A stretch of DNA of 64,000 bases from Bacillus sp. FJAT-49736 (GCF_018343615.1 NZ_JAGYPI010000001.1:1506960-1570959), one strand, 5' to 3'. Shown: positions 1-9,156, counted from the stretch's first letter. A program made the numbers and translations. The notes: generated from the letters alone by a model not told the origin.

Positions 1-269
1 GTCCCTACACGAATTAAATTTTGCACATTATAGCTTTGCATTAATTCGTTAATATATATAGAAATGGAAGGAACGCCCATTCCTGTTCCTTGTACAGATA
101 CTCTTTTACCTTTATAGGTTCCTGTAAAACCATACATGTTTCGAATTTCATTATAGCATGTAACATCCTCTAGGAATGTCTCTGCAATATATTTTGCACG
201 AAGCGGATCACCAGGTAAAAGCACCGTTTCTGCAATTTCATTTTCCTTTGCACCAATATGTATACTCAT
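1..269 (-). CDS. deoD: Purine nucleoside phosphorylase DeoD, N-terminal part (cut by window edge)
   Basis: Phosphorolytic cleavage of purine (deoxy)ribonucleosides in the cytoplasm for purine salvage. The 89 visible residues begin [20 protein letters not shown] and contain the DeoD-type N-terminal signature ([35 protein letters not shown], residues about 20-80), typical of the hexameric trimer-of-dimers NP-I family. The ATG at 269 follows a good AAAGGAG site. The remaining two thirds lie outside the window. In B. subtilis deoD also sits beside the yodL-yozD-yodN-yozE group, as here. Confidence 0.93.
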   Translation of the reverse strand, partial: MSIHIGAKENEIAETVLLPGDPLRAKYIAETFLEDVTCYNEIRNMYGFTGTYKGKRVSVQGTGMGVPSISIYINELMQSYNVQNLIRVG

Positions 270-398
270 TATTAATTCTCCTTTCAATTTCCGTATGTTC
301 ATTTTATAGTTTTCTACCTTTTGATGCAATCTTATTAGTAATGATAAAAGGTATTTTTGGTTACGATAAAGAGGAATATTGTAAGGAGGGAAAAATAA

Positions 399-524
399 AT
401 GGGCAAAAAACATCGAAATCGTATAAATGGCCAAAAGAAAAATAACCATATACCGGCAGAACAAATCATCGCTGAACAAGAAGCACACGGCAAAGAATTT
501 AGCGCAAATCGGCGTAAAAAATAA
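399..524 (+). CDS. Small basic protein of unknown function (41 aa)
   Basis: A 41-codon ORF with a strong ribosome binding site (AAGGAGGG, 8 nt before the ATG) and a strong intrinsic terminator just after the stop, so it is very likely a real gene although I do not recognise a family. The product is Lys/Arg/Asn/His-rich with no Cys or membrane segment (starts [16 protein letters not shown], ends EFSANRRKK). Size and composition resemble small spore-core or nucleic-acid-binding peptides, but that is inference. It is transcribed divergently from deoD and convergently with yozD. Confidence 0.6.
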   Translation: MGKKHRNRINGQKKNNHIPAEQIIAEQEAHGKEFSANRRKK

Positions 525-533
525 AAATGAAAT

Positions 534-565
534 GCCACCACCCAATTTGGGTGGTGGCTAAATTT
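534..565. terminator. Bidirectional intrinsic terminator
   Basis: A perfect 10-bp GC-rich stem (534-543 with 549-558, AATTT loop) lies between the convergent 41-aa ORF and yozD. Each side is A/T-rich, so it can stop transcripts in both directions. Confidence 0.8.
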
Positions 566-585
566 TACCTATTTTCACTTGAAAT

Positions 586-753
586 CTAATCCCATTCCTC
601 GTCGATGATGCATTTTGCAATTAAGTAATCAAATGTAATATCGGCGATTTCTTCGAGTTCCTCGGCCTTAGGTGCATAGCCTCTTTTTACAAGCTCATTG
701 AAAAAGAACTCCGCAATTTCTTCCGTGTCAATAAACACTTCAATATCCCGCAC
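586..753 (-). CDS. yozD: YozD family protein (55 aa)
   Basis: A small acidic cytoplasmic protein of unknown function. The sequence (DTEEIAEFFFNELVKRGYAP, then EEIADITFDYLIAKCIIDEE) resembles B. subtilis YozD over its whole length, and the neighbours (deoD on one side, YodN and YozE on the other) match the B. subtilis arrangement. The start is GTG at 753, preceded by AAAGGAGG; the reading frame has no ATG near this position. The protein is predicted to be mainly helical. No catalytic motif is visible. Confidence 0.8.
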   Translation of the reverse strand: MRDIEVFIDTEEIAEFFFNELVKRGYAPKAEELEEIADITFDYLIAKCIIDEEWD

Positions 754-853
754 TAAAATCGCCTCCTTTAAAAAAATGTATGTTCTTACATTACGTTTAT
801 GCCAATTTATATGTGGATATGAATAAACGATAAAACAATAGCTCCATCTATTT

Positions 854-1516
854 TCAAGAATGTTTTCTCAACTTATTATTGCTTTTATTTAAAAGGTCCG
901 CCAATTGATTCTTAATGGTATCCATCATGTCGATATAATAAGAATCCGAAAACATTCCATACATGGTTTTATAATCATTATACATATCTAATAGTGCATC
1001 AATTTTATTAGTAAAATGGTCCTTAGGAGAAGGCAGAAGGAGAGGCTGTTTCATCTTTTTTATAGGATAAATAAAACCATATTTTTTCAAATAGCTATCG
1101 GCAATATCAGATTCTGCTACCAATATCAATTCATTTTCATCTGCCTCGAGCCATTCTCCATCCGTTACTCTTGTTAATTCATAAATAATATCTTCCCAAG
1201 CATCTTCCTTATAGCGCCATATTTCTGTTCTAAATCCGACTACCTTAAATAATTCATCAAGATATCCTTTTACCTGAACTAAATCTCCAAAGAAAAATTT
1301 ATACTCGATGTCAATTTGTTCCTTATCCACTAACTCCCCTTTAAAATCGGAAAGCAATGTTAATCCATTATCCCTAAATAATCCGTCACCCTCATTTACC
1401 TCGTAAAAATATTGGCCATCTATATATTTAATATCTGAAATTTTGCCTACCGTACCGTATTTTAAAATAACAATGGTATCACCTATCTTAAAATGTGGTT
1501 TATCCTTATTGTCCAT
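854..1516 (-). CDS. yodN: YodN-like protein of unknown function (220 aa)
   Basis: A conserved Bacillaceae protein placed between yozD and yozE exactly as yodN is in B. subtilis; the name rests mostly on position and length. It begins MDNKDKPHFKIGDTIVILKYG. Residues 8-60 and again about 72-110 read like small beta-barrel (KOW/SH3-like) modules (IGDTIVILKYGTVGKI; FGDLVQVKGYLDELFKVVGF), followed by a helical C-terminal region from about 165. No enzymatic motif or membrane segment is visible. The ATG follows GGGAGGCA. Function unknown. Confidence 0.65.
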   Translation of the reverse strand: MDNKDKPHFKIGDTIVILKYGTVGKISDIKYIDGQYFYEVNEGDGLFRDNGLTLLSDFKGELVDKEQIDIEYKFFFGDLVQVKGYLDELFKVVGFRTEIWRYKEDAWEDIIYELTRVTDGEWLEADENELILVAESDIADSYLKKYGFIYPIKKMKQPLLLPSPKDHFTNKIDALLDMYNDYKTMYGMFSDSYYIDMMDTIKNQLADLLNKSNNKLRKHS

Positions 1517-1655
1517 TGCCTCCCGTCTCCTTGAAACCCGTAGAGTAATTATTAATAAATTATATGCAGAAAATGAACAAAACGATTGTTTGGTTAAGCC
1601 TTTTTACATGATGACAAATACCTTTTTTTAACAAAGCATAATTAGCAATCAACTA

Positions 1656-1880
1656 TTATTTGTTCGCTTCCAAGAGGTAAAGCTCCCACACCTTATCAAA
1701 AATAGACATCGATTCTAAATAAGCCCCGTTCATTTCCAGATACGAGCTCAATTCATGATAATCATTGGAATGTTTTGGAAAGGCATGGTCATTATATGCA
1801 TGATTAGCAAATAAAGATATGTCATCCTTCGCTTTTGCATCACGGTATTTCATTAAATAATGATAAAAAGAAAGATTCAT
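1656..1880 (-). CDS. yozE: YozE (UPF0346) family protein (74 aa)
   Basis: A small helical protein of the YozE/UPF0346 family, function unknown although structures exist for family members. The family hallmarks SFYHYLMKYRDAKAKDDIS, FANHAYNDHAFPKHSNDYHE and LSSYLEMN span nearly its full length of 74 residues, which is normal for the family. The ATG at 1880 has an AGGAGGAAGG site upstream. It neighbours YodN as in B. subtilis. Confidence 0.9.
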   Translation of the reverse strand: MNLSFYHYLMKYRDAKAKDDISLFANHAYNDHAFPKHSNDYHELSSYLEMNGAYLESMSIFDKVWELYLLEANK

Positions 1881-2138
1881 GATAATACGCCCTTCCTCCT
1901 AAAAAGATTTGCAATTACTATACAGGAAGAACTAAATTTCGTAAAGCTTTTGAGATTAGTCTGATTTAAAGTGCATGAAACATTGTAAATAAATACCAAA
2001 AATATGAGTCTTTGGAACATTTCCTCTAATATTTCGACAAATAATCGAAAGAATACCTAGATTATTCAGATATAAATTAGTAAAATAATCATTAGATATT
2101 TTGTCATATGTCTAAATTATTACTAGGAGGGGAACAAT

Positions 2139-3953
2139 GTGGGCAAAAAAGCGAAAAAAATCAAAATCCCAAAAGAGAAAAAGCCCAAAAAGGTAGGGAA
2201 ACTGAAAATAAAAAAAGAGAAAATTAACAAAAAACAAAAAGTCTCCTTTTCCTATTTTCAGTCCATCAGAGGCAAAATTACCATCTCTTTCGGAGTCTTG
2301 ACAATCCTTTTGATTATTCTAACCATTACATCCTATCTCAACATGAGTAAGTTAGATAATGAATTAAGCCGTATCGTAGAGCAAGATGTAGTAATGCATG
2401 AAAAAGTCCAAGGAATTCTACAATCATCCTATACGATTGAATCAGCCGAAAGAGGCTATGCTATTACTGGGGATAAAAGCTTTCTTGACCCTTATTATGT
2501 AAGTAAAGATACTATCGATAAAAATATCAAAAAACTAAAAACATTTGTAAAAGGGGACAAATCCCAGCTAAAGAAAATTGAAGCAATTGAAGAATCCTAC
2601 TATTTTTGGAGTGGTTCCATCGATAGTGTAATCCAGGCGCGCCAATTCCAAAGCGAAAAGGAAGCCAGGAACTTAATTATGGAAGCACATGGAAATGATT
2701 ATATGGGAAAAATGCAATCAAATATCAAAGCATTTGATGATGCACAATCCAAATCATCCAAAGCAAGAATTGATAGTTTACATACTATGGTAACAATCAT
2801 GGAAATTGTTTCTTTCATTTTATCTCTATTAGCCATCATTTTAACTATTGTTCTCTCAATTGCTTTATCAAGAGGAATCAAATCTAATGTGAAGAAAATT
2901 AGCAGCTCCATCTTAGAAATTGCAAATGCGGGTGGAGATTTAACAAAACGTATTCACGTTAAATCGAATGATGAGCTTTCTGGTCTTGCAAAAGATACAA
3001 ACATTCTAATTGATGGAATCGCAAAGCTTGTAAAGGAAGTTGCAAAAATGGCCGAGAATGTATCGGTTAGTAGCGAAGAGCTCCTTGCCTCAGCAGAAGA
3101 AACGGCTAAAACTATTCTTTCCATCGCTGAAACTTCCGGTGAAATTGCCTCTGGCAGTGAAAAAACAACTTCTCAAATGGATGACTCGTTAAAGAAAATG
3201 GATTCTTTAAATGAAGTTGTGGAGGTTCTAGGAAGTCTTGCAGATCGTGTTAAAATCGCAGCTTTAAATATGCAATCTTCTGCAAAATCAGGAGAAACAT
3301 CTGTTAAAGAGGCCTCTGTCAAAATAATGAGTATTGAAGAAACAATGGCAAATACAAGTTTTACTGTGGAATCATTAGGGAAAAAATCAGATGAAATTAC
3401 AAAAATTATTAATACAATTACTGGTATTGCCGGACAAACAAATCTACTTGCATTAAATGCGGCCATTGAAGCGGCAAGAGCAGGTGAACATGGGCGTGGA
3501 TTTGCAGTGGTTGCGGATGAGGTTAGAAAATTAGCAGAACAATCCCAAAACGCAGCTAAAGAAGTATCCAATATCGTTCACTCTATTCAGGATGAAGTGA
3601 ATGCAGTTATTGAACAAAATAAAGAAGGAGTTCAAGCGGTTATTTCAGGAGTTGAAATTTCCAATGAAACTACTCAATCATTACAAAAAATCCTGGAAAA
3701 TACAAATGATACTTCAAAGGTTATCACTGAAATGGTTGACCAAATTGAAAAAACATTACATCTAAGCAAGGAAGTAGCTCATTCCTTTGCTGCTGTCAGT
3801 GAAATTGCAGAGGTTACTGCTTCCCATACTGAAACTACAGCAGCAGCTTCTGAAGAAGGATCTGCAGCGATGGAACAAGTAACAGCGTCTGCCTCCGAAT
3901 TATCCAAGCAAGCAGAAAACTTACGTCAATTAATCTCTAACTTTAAAATTTAA
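2139..3953 (+). CDS. Methyl-accepting chemotaxis protein with CHASE3-like sensor domain
   Basis: A transmembrane chemoreceptor that signals to CheA through CheW. In order: an unusual Lys-rich cytoplasmic tail (residues 1-45), a membrane segment (about 48-68), an extracellular helical CHASE3-type domain (about 70-210; note [18 protein letters not shown]), a second membrane segment (about 218-242), HAMP (about 245-300) and the signalling coiled coil. The hairpin tip is the highly conserved [20 protein letters not shown] followed by [21 protein letters not shown]. The start is GTG at 2139 after AGGAGGGGAAC; the ATG two bases earlier is out of frame. Monocistronic, with its own terminator. The ligand is unknown. 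Confidence 0.93.
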   Translation: MGKKAKKIKIPKEKKPKKVGKLKIKKEKINKKQKVSFSYFQSIRGKITISFGVLTILLIILTITSYLNMSKLDNELSRIVEQDVVMHEKVQGILQSSYTIESAERGYAITGDKSFLDPYYVSKDTIDKNIKKLKTFVKGDKSQLKKIEAIEESYYFWSGSIDSVIQARQFQSEKEARNLIMEAHGNDYMGKMQSNIKAFDDAQSKSSKARIDSLHTMVTIMEIVSFILSLLAIILTIVLSIALSRGIKSNVKKISSSILEIANAGGDLTKRIHVKSNDELSGLAKDTNILIDGIAKLVKEVAKMAENVSVSSEELLASAEETAKTILSIAETSGEIASGSEKTTSQMDDSLKKMDSLNEVVEVLGSLADRVKIAALNMQSSAKSGETSVKEASVKIMSIEETMANTSFTVESLGKKSDEITKIINTITGIAGQTNLLALNAAIEAARAGEHGRGFAVVADEVRKLAEQSQNAAKEVSNIVHSIQDEVNAVIEQNKEGVQAVISGVEISNETTQSLQKILENTNDTSKVITEMVDQIEKTLHLSKEVAHSFAAVSEIAEVTASHTETTAAASEEGSAAMEQVTASASELSKQAENLRQLISNFKI

Positions 3954-3978
3954 AAAGTCCCCTATTGGGGACTTTTTT
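3952..3978 (+). terminator. Terminator of the chemoreceptor gene
   Basis: An 11-bp stem, AAAAAGTCCCC / GGGGACTTTTT, with a TATT loop and a six-T run immediately follows the chemoreceptor stop codon and overlaps it slightly. Confidence 0.88.
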
Positions 3979-3993
3979 CATCTATAAACTTTA

Positions 3994-4161
3994 TCAAGGC
4001 ACCATCCAACAAGCACCAATAATAATTAGCAAAATAAACAATACAACAATTAAGGCGAAGCCATTTCCACATCCTCCAGCATATCCATACCCGCCGCAAC
4101 ATCCATAGTCATAGGTAGGATAGCAACAGCCGCCGTAGCCACCGTAAGAGCCATAGTACAT
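3994..4161 (-). CDS. YjcZ/SscA-type small sporulation membrane peptide (55 aa)
   Basis: A 55-residue peptide with a Gly/Tyr/Cys-rich N-terminal half ([20 protein letters not shown]) and the hallmark hydrophobic end [20 protein letters not shown] of the YjcZ family. Small spore proteins of this type (B. subtilis YjcZ, SscA) are made in the mother cell and affect coat assembly or germination. The ATG at 4161 is preceded by a GAGGAG site. The six cysteines could crosslink in the spore coat (inference). Confidence 0.88.
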   Translation of the reverse strand: MYYGSYGGYGGCCYPTYDYGCCGGYGYAGGCGNGFALIVVLFILLIIIGACWMVP

Positions 4162-4266
4162 ACCTTTCAACTCCTCAAATGAATTTTTATTTTCATTTTT
4201 AGGATATGTAAAACACCTATAGGTGGAATGTGTATATGCCCATATAAAATGATTTTGCAGGTGTGC

Positions 4267-4692
4267 CTAAGAAAACAGCTGCAAAAACTCACCGTATCCT
4301 TCTTTTTCCAATTCCTTTTTTGGAATGAATCTTAAAGCTGCAGAATTGATACAATATCTTAATTTGGTCGGACCCGGTCCATCATTAAAGACATGACCTA
4401 AGTGAGAGTCAGCACTTTTACTTCTCACCTCTGTACGTATCATCCCATGACTTAAGTCCTTTTTTTCAATAATTTCCTCTTCCTTGACCGGCTTAGTAAA
4501 ACTTGGCCAACCGCATCCAGCATCAAATTTATCCCTTGAACTAAAAAGTGGTTTTCCCGATACAATATCAACATATATTCCTTCTTCAAATTGATTCCAG
4601 TATTCATTTTGAAACGGAGGTTCAGTAGCATTGTTTTGTGTTACCTCATATTGCATGCGGTTTAATTTCTTTTTTATTTCATTTTGGTTCAT
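4267..4692 (-). CDS. msrB: Peptide-methionine (R)-S-oxide reductase MsrB
   Basis: Reduces the R epimer of methionine sulfoxide in proteins. It is 141 aa, the usual length for a free-standing MsrB. Motifs: GCGWPSF (residues 59-65), [14 protein letters not shown] (93-106) and the catalytic [11 protein letters not shown] with Cys114. The zinc-binding CxxC pairs of some MsrBs are absent, as in other Bacillus enzymes. The start overlaps the end of msrA by 14 bp with a GGGGTGAT site inside msrA, so the pair is translated as one operon covering both sulfoxide epimers. Confidence 0.96.
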   Translation of the reverse strand: MNQNEIKKKLNRMQYEVTQNNATEPPFQNEYWNQFEEGIYVDIVSGKPLFSSRDKFDAGCGWPSFTKPVKEEEIIEKKDLSHGMIRTEVRSKSADSHLGHVFNDGPGPTKLRYCINSAALRFIPKKELEKEGYGEFLQLFS

Positions 4693-5212
4693 TCAAATCA
4701 CCCCAATGTTTTTTGATAAATCCTGCTCTTCCAGATCCTTCATGATAAGCATTATAATGACCAGGATTTTTAAGATAATATTGCTGGTGATATTCCTCTG
4801 CTGGATAAAAAACGGAAGCAGGAACAATATCCACAACTATCGGTTTATTAAATCTTCCGCTGTTCTGTAAATTTTGCTTTGATTGCTCAGCGAGTATTTT
4901 TTGCTTATCGTTATGATAAAAAATAGCAGGCATATAAGAAGTGCCTCTATCATAAAATTGTCCGCCTGCATCCGTTGGATCAATTTGCTGCCAAAATACA
5001 TTCAAAAGCTTCTCATAAGGAAATTTCTTCGGATCAAAGGTAATTTGCACCGCTTCCGTGTGCCCCGTCATTCCACTGCATACTTCTTCATAGGTTGGAT
5101 TCGGTTTTGTTCCGCCTGTGTAGCCTGATATAACACTTATGATTCCTTCTTGCTCGTCAAACGGTTTCACCATACACCAAAAGCAACCACCCGCAAATGT
5201 AGCTTTCTCCAT
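4679..5212 (-). CDS. msrA: Peptide-methionine (S)-S-oxide reductase MsrA
   Basis: Repairs the S epimer of methionine sulfoxide using thioredoxin. It has the MsrA fold and the near-N-terminal catalytic motif GGCFWC (Cys10, with Cys13), then [19 protein letters not shown] and [15 protein letters not shown], within a normal 177 residues. It is first in the msrA-msrB operon; ATG at 5212 after AAAAGGGGT. In B. subtilis the same pair lies near ypmS/ypmR-type genes, as here. Expression is often oxidative-stress (Spx) controlled in Bacillus, but I do not see a diagnostic site. Confidence 0.97.
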   Translation of the reverse strand: MEKATFAGGCFWCMVKPFDEQEGIISVISGYTGGTKPNPTYEEVCSGMTGHTEAVQITFDPKKFPYEKLLNVFWQQIDPTDAGGQFYDRGTSYMPAIFYHNDKQKILAEQSKQNLQNSGRFNKPIVVDIVPASVFYPAEEYHQQYYLKNPGHYNAYHEGSGRAGFIKKHWGDLNEPK

Positions 5213-5297
5213 GTTTTTACCCCTTTTCGCTTTCTAAATAAGTATCTTTTAACCAGATTCCCTACCTCTTATAACACCGTGGTATTTATGATAGATT

Positions 5298-5891
5298 TTA
5301 TTTATCAGTTGGGAACAGCAAAGAGAAGGAAATATCGTTTTCCGGTAAATTAAATGTATCTATTCGTGCCTTCATATCACCACGACCGATCTTCATTTTT
5401 TGCAGTCCTACATAAACTTCTCTTTTGTCCGGATAAATGGTTACCCACTCCGGAAATTTATAGGACTTTTTTATGAAATTTAAAACAAACGATACCGGAA
5501 GATTCAAATTTCCAATGGAGATAGATTTTTGCTTTAATATTAAATCTCCATTCTTTAAGCTCTCGGGCTCAAACGTCATTCTTAATCGGACATTCTCGGA
5601 GAATACAGGGATTGTACCATCTAGTTCTACATCGTCATACAAATACACATTATATTTTATTGGTCCATTTAAACCTTCTTTTTCAATATAATGGTTTATT
5701 AATTTATTTAGGTCATCCTTGTTCGTTCTTATATGAAATTGTACATATTTATCCTTATTTAGAGCTGTTTTCGGAATATTTTCTTTTTCTCCGGGCGCTG
5801 CAACCAGATATCCGATCACAGCAACAAAAATCAAAATTATCAAGAGTAGTATGAAAAATGCTGCTTTCCAGCGATTTTTTACATGTAACAT
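5298..5891 (-). CDS. ypmS: YpmS family membrane-anchored protein (DUF2140)
   Basis: A 197-aa protein with a single N-terminal membrane helix (about residues 10-30, KAAFFILLLIILIFVAVIGY) and an extracytoplasmic domain that resembles B. subtilis YpmS: DLNKLINHYIEKEG, ENVRLRMTFEPE, ISIGNLNLPVSFVLNFI and FPEWVTIYPDKREVYV. The function is not established; the beta-rich domain after the signal anchor suggests a surface or lipid-facing role (inference). It sits 17 bp downstream of ypmR, as in B. subtilis, and probably shares its transcript. Confidence 0.88.
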   Translation of the reverse strand: MLHVKNRWKAAFFILLLIILIFVAVIGYLVAAPGEKENIPKTALNKDKYVQFHIRTNKDDLNKLINHYIEKEGLNGPIKYNVYLYDDVELDGTIPVFSENVRLRMTFEPESLKNGDLILKQKSISIGNLNLPVSFVLNFIKKSYKFPEWVTIYPDKREVYVGLQKMKIGRGDMKARIDTFNLPENDISFSLLFPTDK

Positions 5892-5908
5892 TTTTTTACC
5901 TCACGTTG

Positions 5909-6697
5909 CTATTTTCGTAATTGTTCAAGCTTATTTTTACGTAAGTAATCCCCTATTCGATTAGCCATTAATTTATACCCTAAATCATTCGGGTGAAAAT
6001 CATCCGTATAAAAAAGATTTTCATTTTGATTTTCAAAAATGTCGCTTACAGGGATAAATTGGGTATTGTAATACTGTGTCAATATTTGTTCACTTGCATT
6101 ATTCCAATTAGAAACAATATCATCCATTTCTTTAATATCCGAGAACCACTTTCCGAAAGGATTATAAATACCAATTAATACGATGCCAACATTCGGTTTG
6201 TATTCACGAATTGTCTTAATAATGTTATTTAATTTTGTTTCATATCCAGCTAATGCTGTTTGAAATTTCGACACCTTCAGACTTGTAAAATTATCCTTAA
6301 ACACTTTCATAACATCATTGCCGCCAATTGTTATGATGACCATATCCGCATTTTTAATTTCATTCATTACTTTTGGTTGTTTAAGCTTTATTAGCAATTG
6401 ATCGGTACGATCCCCTCTTACACCGAAGTTTTGAAAGGTGACTTTCCCAATCCCTTTTTCATTTTCCATTATATCTTTCAAATACGGAATGTACCCTCCA
6501 CGATTGGTGCTATCACCAACTCCTTGTGTAAGGGAATCTCCTACTGCAACAACTTTAATATTTTTCGGAATGAAATCCTTGGAAGGCATTGGCTTTGCCT
6601 CTATATTCGCTTTCTTGCTGGGTTGGTTATTAGTATGCACAGTACAGCCTGATACTAGAATAAAAATAGCTAAAAGTAAGGTGATCTTTCTTTTCAT
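5909..6697 (-). CDS. ypmR: SGNH/GDSL-type lipoprotein esterase YpmR
   Basis: A predicted surface lipoprotein of the SGNH hydrolase family (lipase/acyl-esterase like). The signal peptide ends in the lipobox LVSGC (Cys about residue 18). The catalytic blocks follow: GDSLTQGVGDS (nucleophile Ser), NFGVRGDRT (Gly block), ITIGGNDVMK (Asn block) and DDFHPNDLGY (Asp-His pair). I take the ATG at 6697, behind GAGGTGAC, instead of an in-frame GTG three codons upstream that lies inside that ribosome binding site. Operon with ypmS; the natural substrate is unknown. Confidence 0.9.
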   Translation of the reverse strand: MKRKITLLLAIFILVSGCTVHTNNQPSKKANIEAKPMPSKDFIPKNIKVVAVGDSLTQGVGDSTNRGGYIPYLKDIMENEKGIGKVTFQNFGVRGDRTDQLLIKLKQPKVMNEIKNADMVIITIGGNDVMKVFKDNFTSLKVSKFQTALAGYETKLNNIIKTIREYKPNVGIVLIGIYNPFGKWFSDIKEMDDIVSNWNNASEQILTQYYNTQFIPVSDIFENQNENLFYTDDFHPNDLGYKLMANRIGDYLRKNKLEQLRK

Positions 6698-6767
6698 TCT
6701 TGTCACCTCGTTTGAACAAATTCATTTTATTATAACATTTACACACCGTTTTTTGGCAGAAAAAATA

Positions 6768-6803
6768 AAAAGAATCCCCTGCAATTAGGAGATCCTTTTT
6801 GAC
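6768..6803 (-). terminator. Probable terminator after ypmP
   Basis: An imperfect stem (GGATCTCCT against AGGGGATTC on the minus strand) flanked by A and T runs lies just downstream of the ypmP stop codon and before ypmR. Confidence 0.6.
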
Positions 6804-6808
6804 TTTTT

Positions 6809-7060
6809 CTAAGCATTATTTTTTAATACGGATGGATTATAAATTAATTCATATTCCGGCCATCTAAGTGTCCTTTTTAAATAATCTCTAAATGAATAAT
6901 TATTTTTTACATTTGAGGAAGCTTGTATTTTTTTTACAAACTGAGCAAGACTTGCATTAATTTTATAAAAATGCGGGCTTGCATCACTCAATACCGGTAT
7001 ATCGGTAATTTTCACCTTCTGTCCATTATTTGTTTTGAACTCAAGGCTTTTAAATAGCAA
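6809..7060 (-). CDS. ypmP: YpmP / DUF2535 family protein (83 aa)
   Basis: A small cytoplasmic protein of the DUF2535 family. Recognisable stretches are LFKSLEFKTNNGQKVKITDI at the N-terminus and SFRDYLKRTLRWPEYELIYN near the C-terminus. Length and location next to ypmR/ypmS and dfrA-thyA are as in B. subtilis. A TATAAT (7095-7100, minus strand) upstream gives a likely promoter. Function unknown; no catalytic motif or membrane segment. Confidence 0.82.
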   Translation of the reverse strand: MLFKSLEFKTNNGQKVKITDIPVLSDASPHFYKINASLAQFVKKIQASSNVKNNYSFRDYLKRTLRWPEYELIYNPSVLKNNA

Positions 7061-7168
7061 ATTATCAATCCTCTTTTTTAACCCGTTTGAATATATTATA
7101 CCTTATGAACGTTCGCAGTTCTTGTCTGTTTTTGTCAAAAAATCTTTTTTTCTAATTGGACAATGAAT

Positions 7169-7654
7169 TTATAGTCTTTCATAAATTTGAAATTCGTAGT
7201 CATATGGGTTCTCTTCGTTTTTTATTCCTTTTTCATTTGAAATAAGTTTCCACTCTGACCAATCCATTGGCGGAAAATATGTATCACCTTCAAAATCCTC
7301 ATGGATCTTCGTTATATAAAGGCGGTCTACTTCTTCCATAAACAATCCGAAGATCTCGGCGCCTCCGGTAATAAATATTTCATCATTGTTTTCTCTAATC
7401 CACTTTAGTAAATCATTTTTCGTTTTAAAGGTTAAACAGCCTTCTGCATGGAAATGGGGGTCCCTGGTTAAAACAATATTAGTTCTCCCGGGGAGGGGTT
7501 TCCCAATTGATTCATATGTTTTCCGCCCCATTACAATAGGGTGTCCCATTGTCGTTCTTTTAAAATATTTTAAATCCTCCGGTAAATGCCACGGTAATTG
7601 ATTGTTCTTTCCGATAATGCCCTTTTTATCTTCTGCCCATAAAAAAGAGATCAT
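7169..7654 (-). CDS. dfrA: Dihydrofolate reductase
   Basis: NADPH-dependent reduction of dihydrofolate to tetrahydrofolate, regenerating the cofactor oxidised by thymidylate synthase. It is 161 aa, standard for bacterial chromosomal DHFR. Motifs: [20 protein letters not shown] (folate site with the catalytic acidic residue about position 27), [20 protein letters not shown] (NADPH) and [10 protein letters not shown]. The ATG at 7654 overlaps the thyA stop by 4 bp (ATGA), indicating translational coupling in a thyA-dfrA operon. Confidence 0.97.
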   Translation of the reverse strand: MISFLWAEDKKGIIGKNNQLPWHLPEDLKYFKRTTMGHPIVMGRKTYESIGKPLPGRTNIVLTRDPHFHAEGCLTFKTKNDLLKWIRENNDEIFITGGAEIFGLFMEEVDRLYITKIHEDFEGDTYFPPMDWSEWKLISNEKGIKNEENPYDYEFQIYERL

Positions 7655-8445
7655 ACACTGACAGCTCCTTTTATATGTGGATGTGGTTGATAATCTTCTA
7701 ATGAGAAATCCTCGTACGTAAATTCAAAAATAGATTCTACCTTTTTATTTATAACCATTTTAGGAAGTGGCTTCGGATCACGTGTTAATTGAAGATTTAC
7801 TTGTTCAATATGGTTTTCATATATATGCGCATCTCCTAAAGTATGAATAAACTCTCCCGGTTCTAAATTACAAACCTGAGCGATCATCATTGTCAATAAA
7901 GCATAGGATGCGATGTTGAACGGAACTCCTAAGAAAATGTCAGCAGATCGTTGATAGAGCTGGCAAGATAATGCTCCATTTGCTACATGAAATTGAAAGA
8001 AGCAATGACATGGCGGAAGGGCCATTTTATCAATTTCTCCAACGTTCCACGCATTTACAATTAATCTTCGGGAGTTCGGATTCGTTTTAATTTGATTAAT
8101 TACATCTGTTATTTGATCTATTGTTTCACCGTTAGCTGCCTCCCATGATCTCCATTGATGGCCGTATACTGGTCCAAGATCCCCATTTTCATCTGCCCAT
8201 TCGTTCCATATCCTTACACCATTTTCTTGTAGGTATTTAACATTTGTATCGCCATTTAACATCCAAAGAAGTTCATGAATAATAGATTTTAAGTGAAGTT
8301 TTTTCGTTGTAAGAAGCGGGAAACCTTCGGCAAGATTGAACCTCATTTGATATCCAAAGGTGCTGATTGTTCCTGTTCCAGTTCGATCTCCCTTTTTCGT
8401 TCCATTTTCTAAAACGTGTTTGCATAAATCCAAGTATTGTTTCAT
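7651..8445 (-). CDS. thyA: Thymidylate synthase
   Basis: Methylates dUMP to dTMP with methylene-tetrahydrofolate. The 264-residue length is that of the short ThyA/ThyB class. Landmarks are [11 protein letters not shown], the catalytic [14 protein letters not shown] with Cys146, [20 protein letters not shown] (phosphate and dUMP contacts) and the C-terminal closing segment ending KGAVSV. It is first in the two-gene operon with dfrA. In B. subtilis this locus holds thyB, the usual partner of dfrA. Confidence 0.97.
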   Translation of the reverse strand: MKQYLDLCKHVLENGTKKGDRTGTGTISTFGYQMRFNLAEGFPLLTTKKLHLKSIIHELLWMLNGDTNVKYLQENGVRIWNEWADENGDLGPVYGHQWRSWEAANGETIDQITDVINQIKTNPNSRRLIVNAWNVGEIDKMALPPCHCFFQFHVANGALSCQLYQRSADIFLGVPFNIASYALLTMMIAQVCNLEPGEFIHTLGDAHIYENHIEQVNLQLTRDPKPLPKMVINKKVESIFEFTYEDFSLEDYQPHPHIKGAVSV

Positions 8446-8463
8446 CTGTATACCTCGTTTTCC

Positions 8464-9156
8464 CTATGATAATTTCGAAATATATTCATACGTAAAAGGG
8501 GCAAATTTTTTTAACTGTATTTTAGTGGAGGTTGAATAAAAAAACATAGCAAAGCATTCGGCAAAGTATTCTTCCTGATAATCAATAAAATAGGCATTAC
8601 CCGGAAACAATTTTGGGGCTTCCTGTTTCCAAATTGTATCAAAAGTACTTTGCTCGTTCTTTCCGTCATAGAGATAATGCTCTAGTGAGTGTGCAAGCTC
8701 ATGGAGCTCTAAATTAACAGACCCGTGCCCCTTCCCCTTCTCGCTGCATCCGATTTTAATAAGTACTGTTTTCGAGCCTCCAATTCCAGGAACATCATCC
8801 CATGTAATGGAGTGGTTTGCATATCCCCTTGGCGTTTTTCCTTTTAAATAGGCTGCTGTTGGATTATCTGTTAGCTTACCTTGGAATAATTTTATTTTAA
8901 TGCCTTTTGAATCTGCTCTTTTCAGAATAGAAGGAGGCAAATGATCTAATCTAGAAATAATTTTTTTCACTTCATTCCTATCGTAATTCTTCTCCTTTGG
9001 CAAAACAACCATATCACCCAAGGATAGTGGTGAACGGAGCTGAACAGTCTTGAAAAGCCCACTATTCTTTAATAATATACCATCTAAAGATGATTTTGAT
9101 AGCCCTAATAGTAAAATTACGACAATGATGAAAACATATTTTGATGCCTTATGCAT
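8464..9156 (-). CDS. Pro-Pro endopeptidase (PPEP)-like secreted zinc metalloprotease
   Basis: A 230-aa protein with one hydrophobic N-terminal segment (residues 7-20; secreted or membrane-anchored) and an anthrax lethal-factor-like peptidase domain (M34 type). It resembles C. difficile PPEP-1/Zmp1 over most of its length. Shared blocks are LKGKTPRG..TWDDVPGIGGS (Trp119), KGKGHGSVNLELHELAH (His152, Glu153, His156 of HExxH), GNAYFIDYQEEYFAECFA (Tyr189 and zinc ligand Glu196). PPEPs cut extracellular proteins between two prolines. I chose ATG 9156 (AGGAAG, 8 nt) over GTG 9165, which overlaps that site. It sits between thyA and ypjP, where B. subtilis has no such gene. Comparison is from memory of PPEP-1. 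Confidence 0.87.
   Translation of the reverse strand: MHKASKYVFIIVVILLLGLSKSSLDGILLKNSGLFKTVQLRSPLSLGDMVVLPKEKNYDRNEVKKIISRLDHLPPSILKRADSKGIKIKLFQGKLTDNPTAAYLKGKTPRGYANHSITWDDVPGIGGSKTVLIKIGCSEKGKGHGSVNLELHELAHSLEHYLYDGKNEQSTFDTIWKQEAPKLFPGNAYFIDYQEEYFAECFAMFFYSTSTKIQLKKFAPFTYEYISKLS

Noticed and set aside
3173..3571. 132-aa minus-strand ORF inside the chemoreceptor gene
   Set aside because: Antisense shadow of the conserved signalling domain, with no ribosome binding site.
7101..7116. GAACGTTCG near the ypmP promoter as a LexA box
   Set aside because: Only one half-site is good (CGAAC then ATAAG); the other half is unmatched and no repair gene follows.
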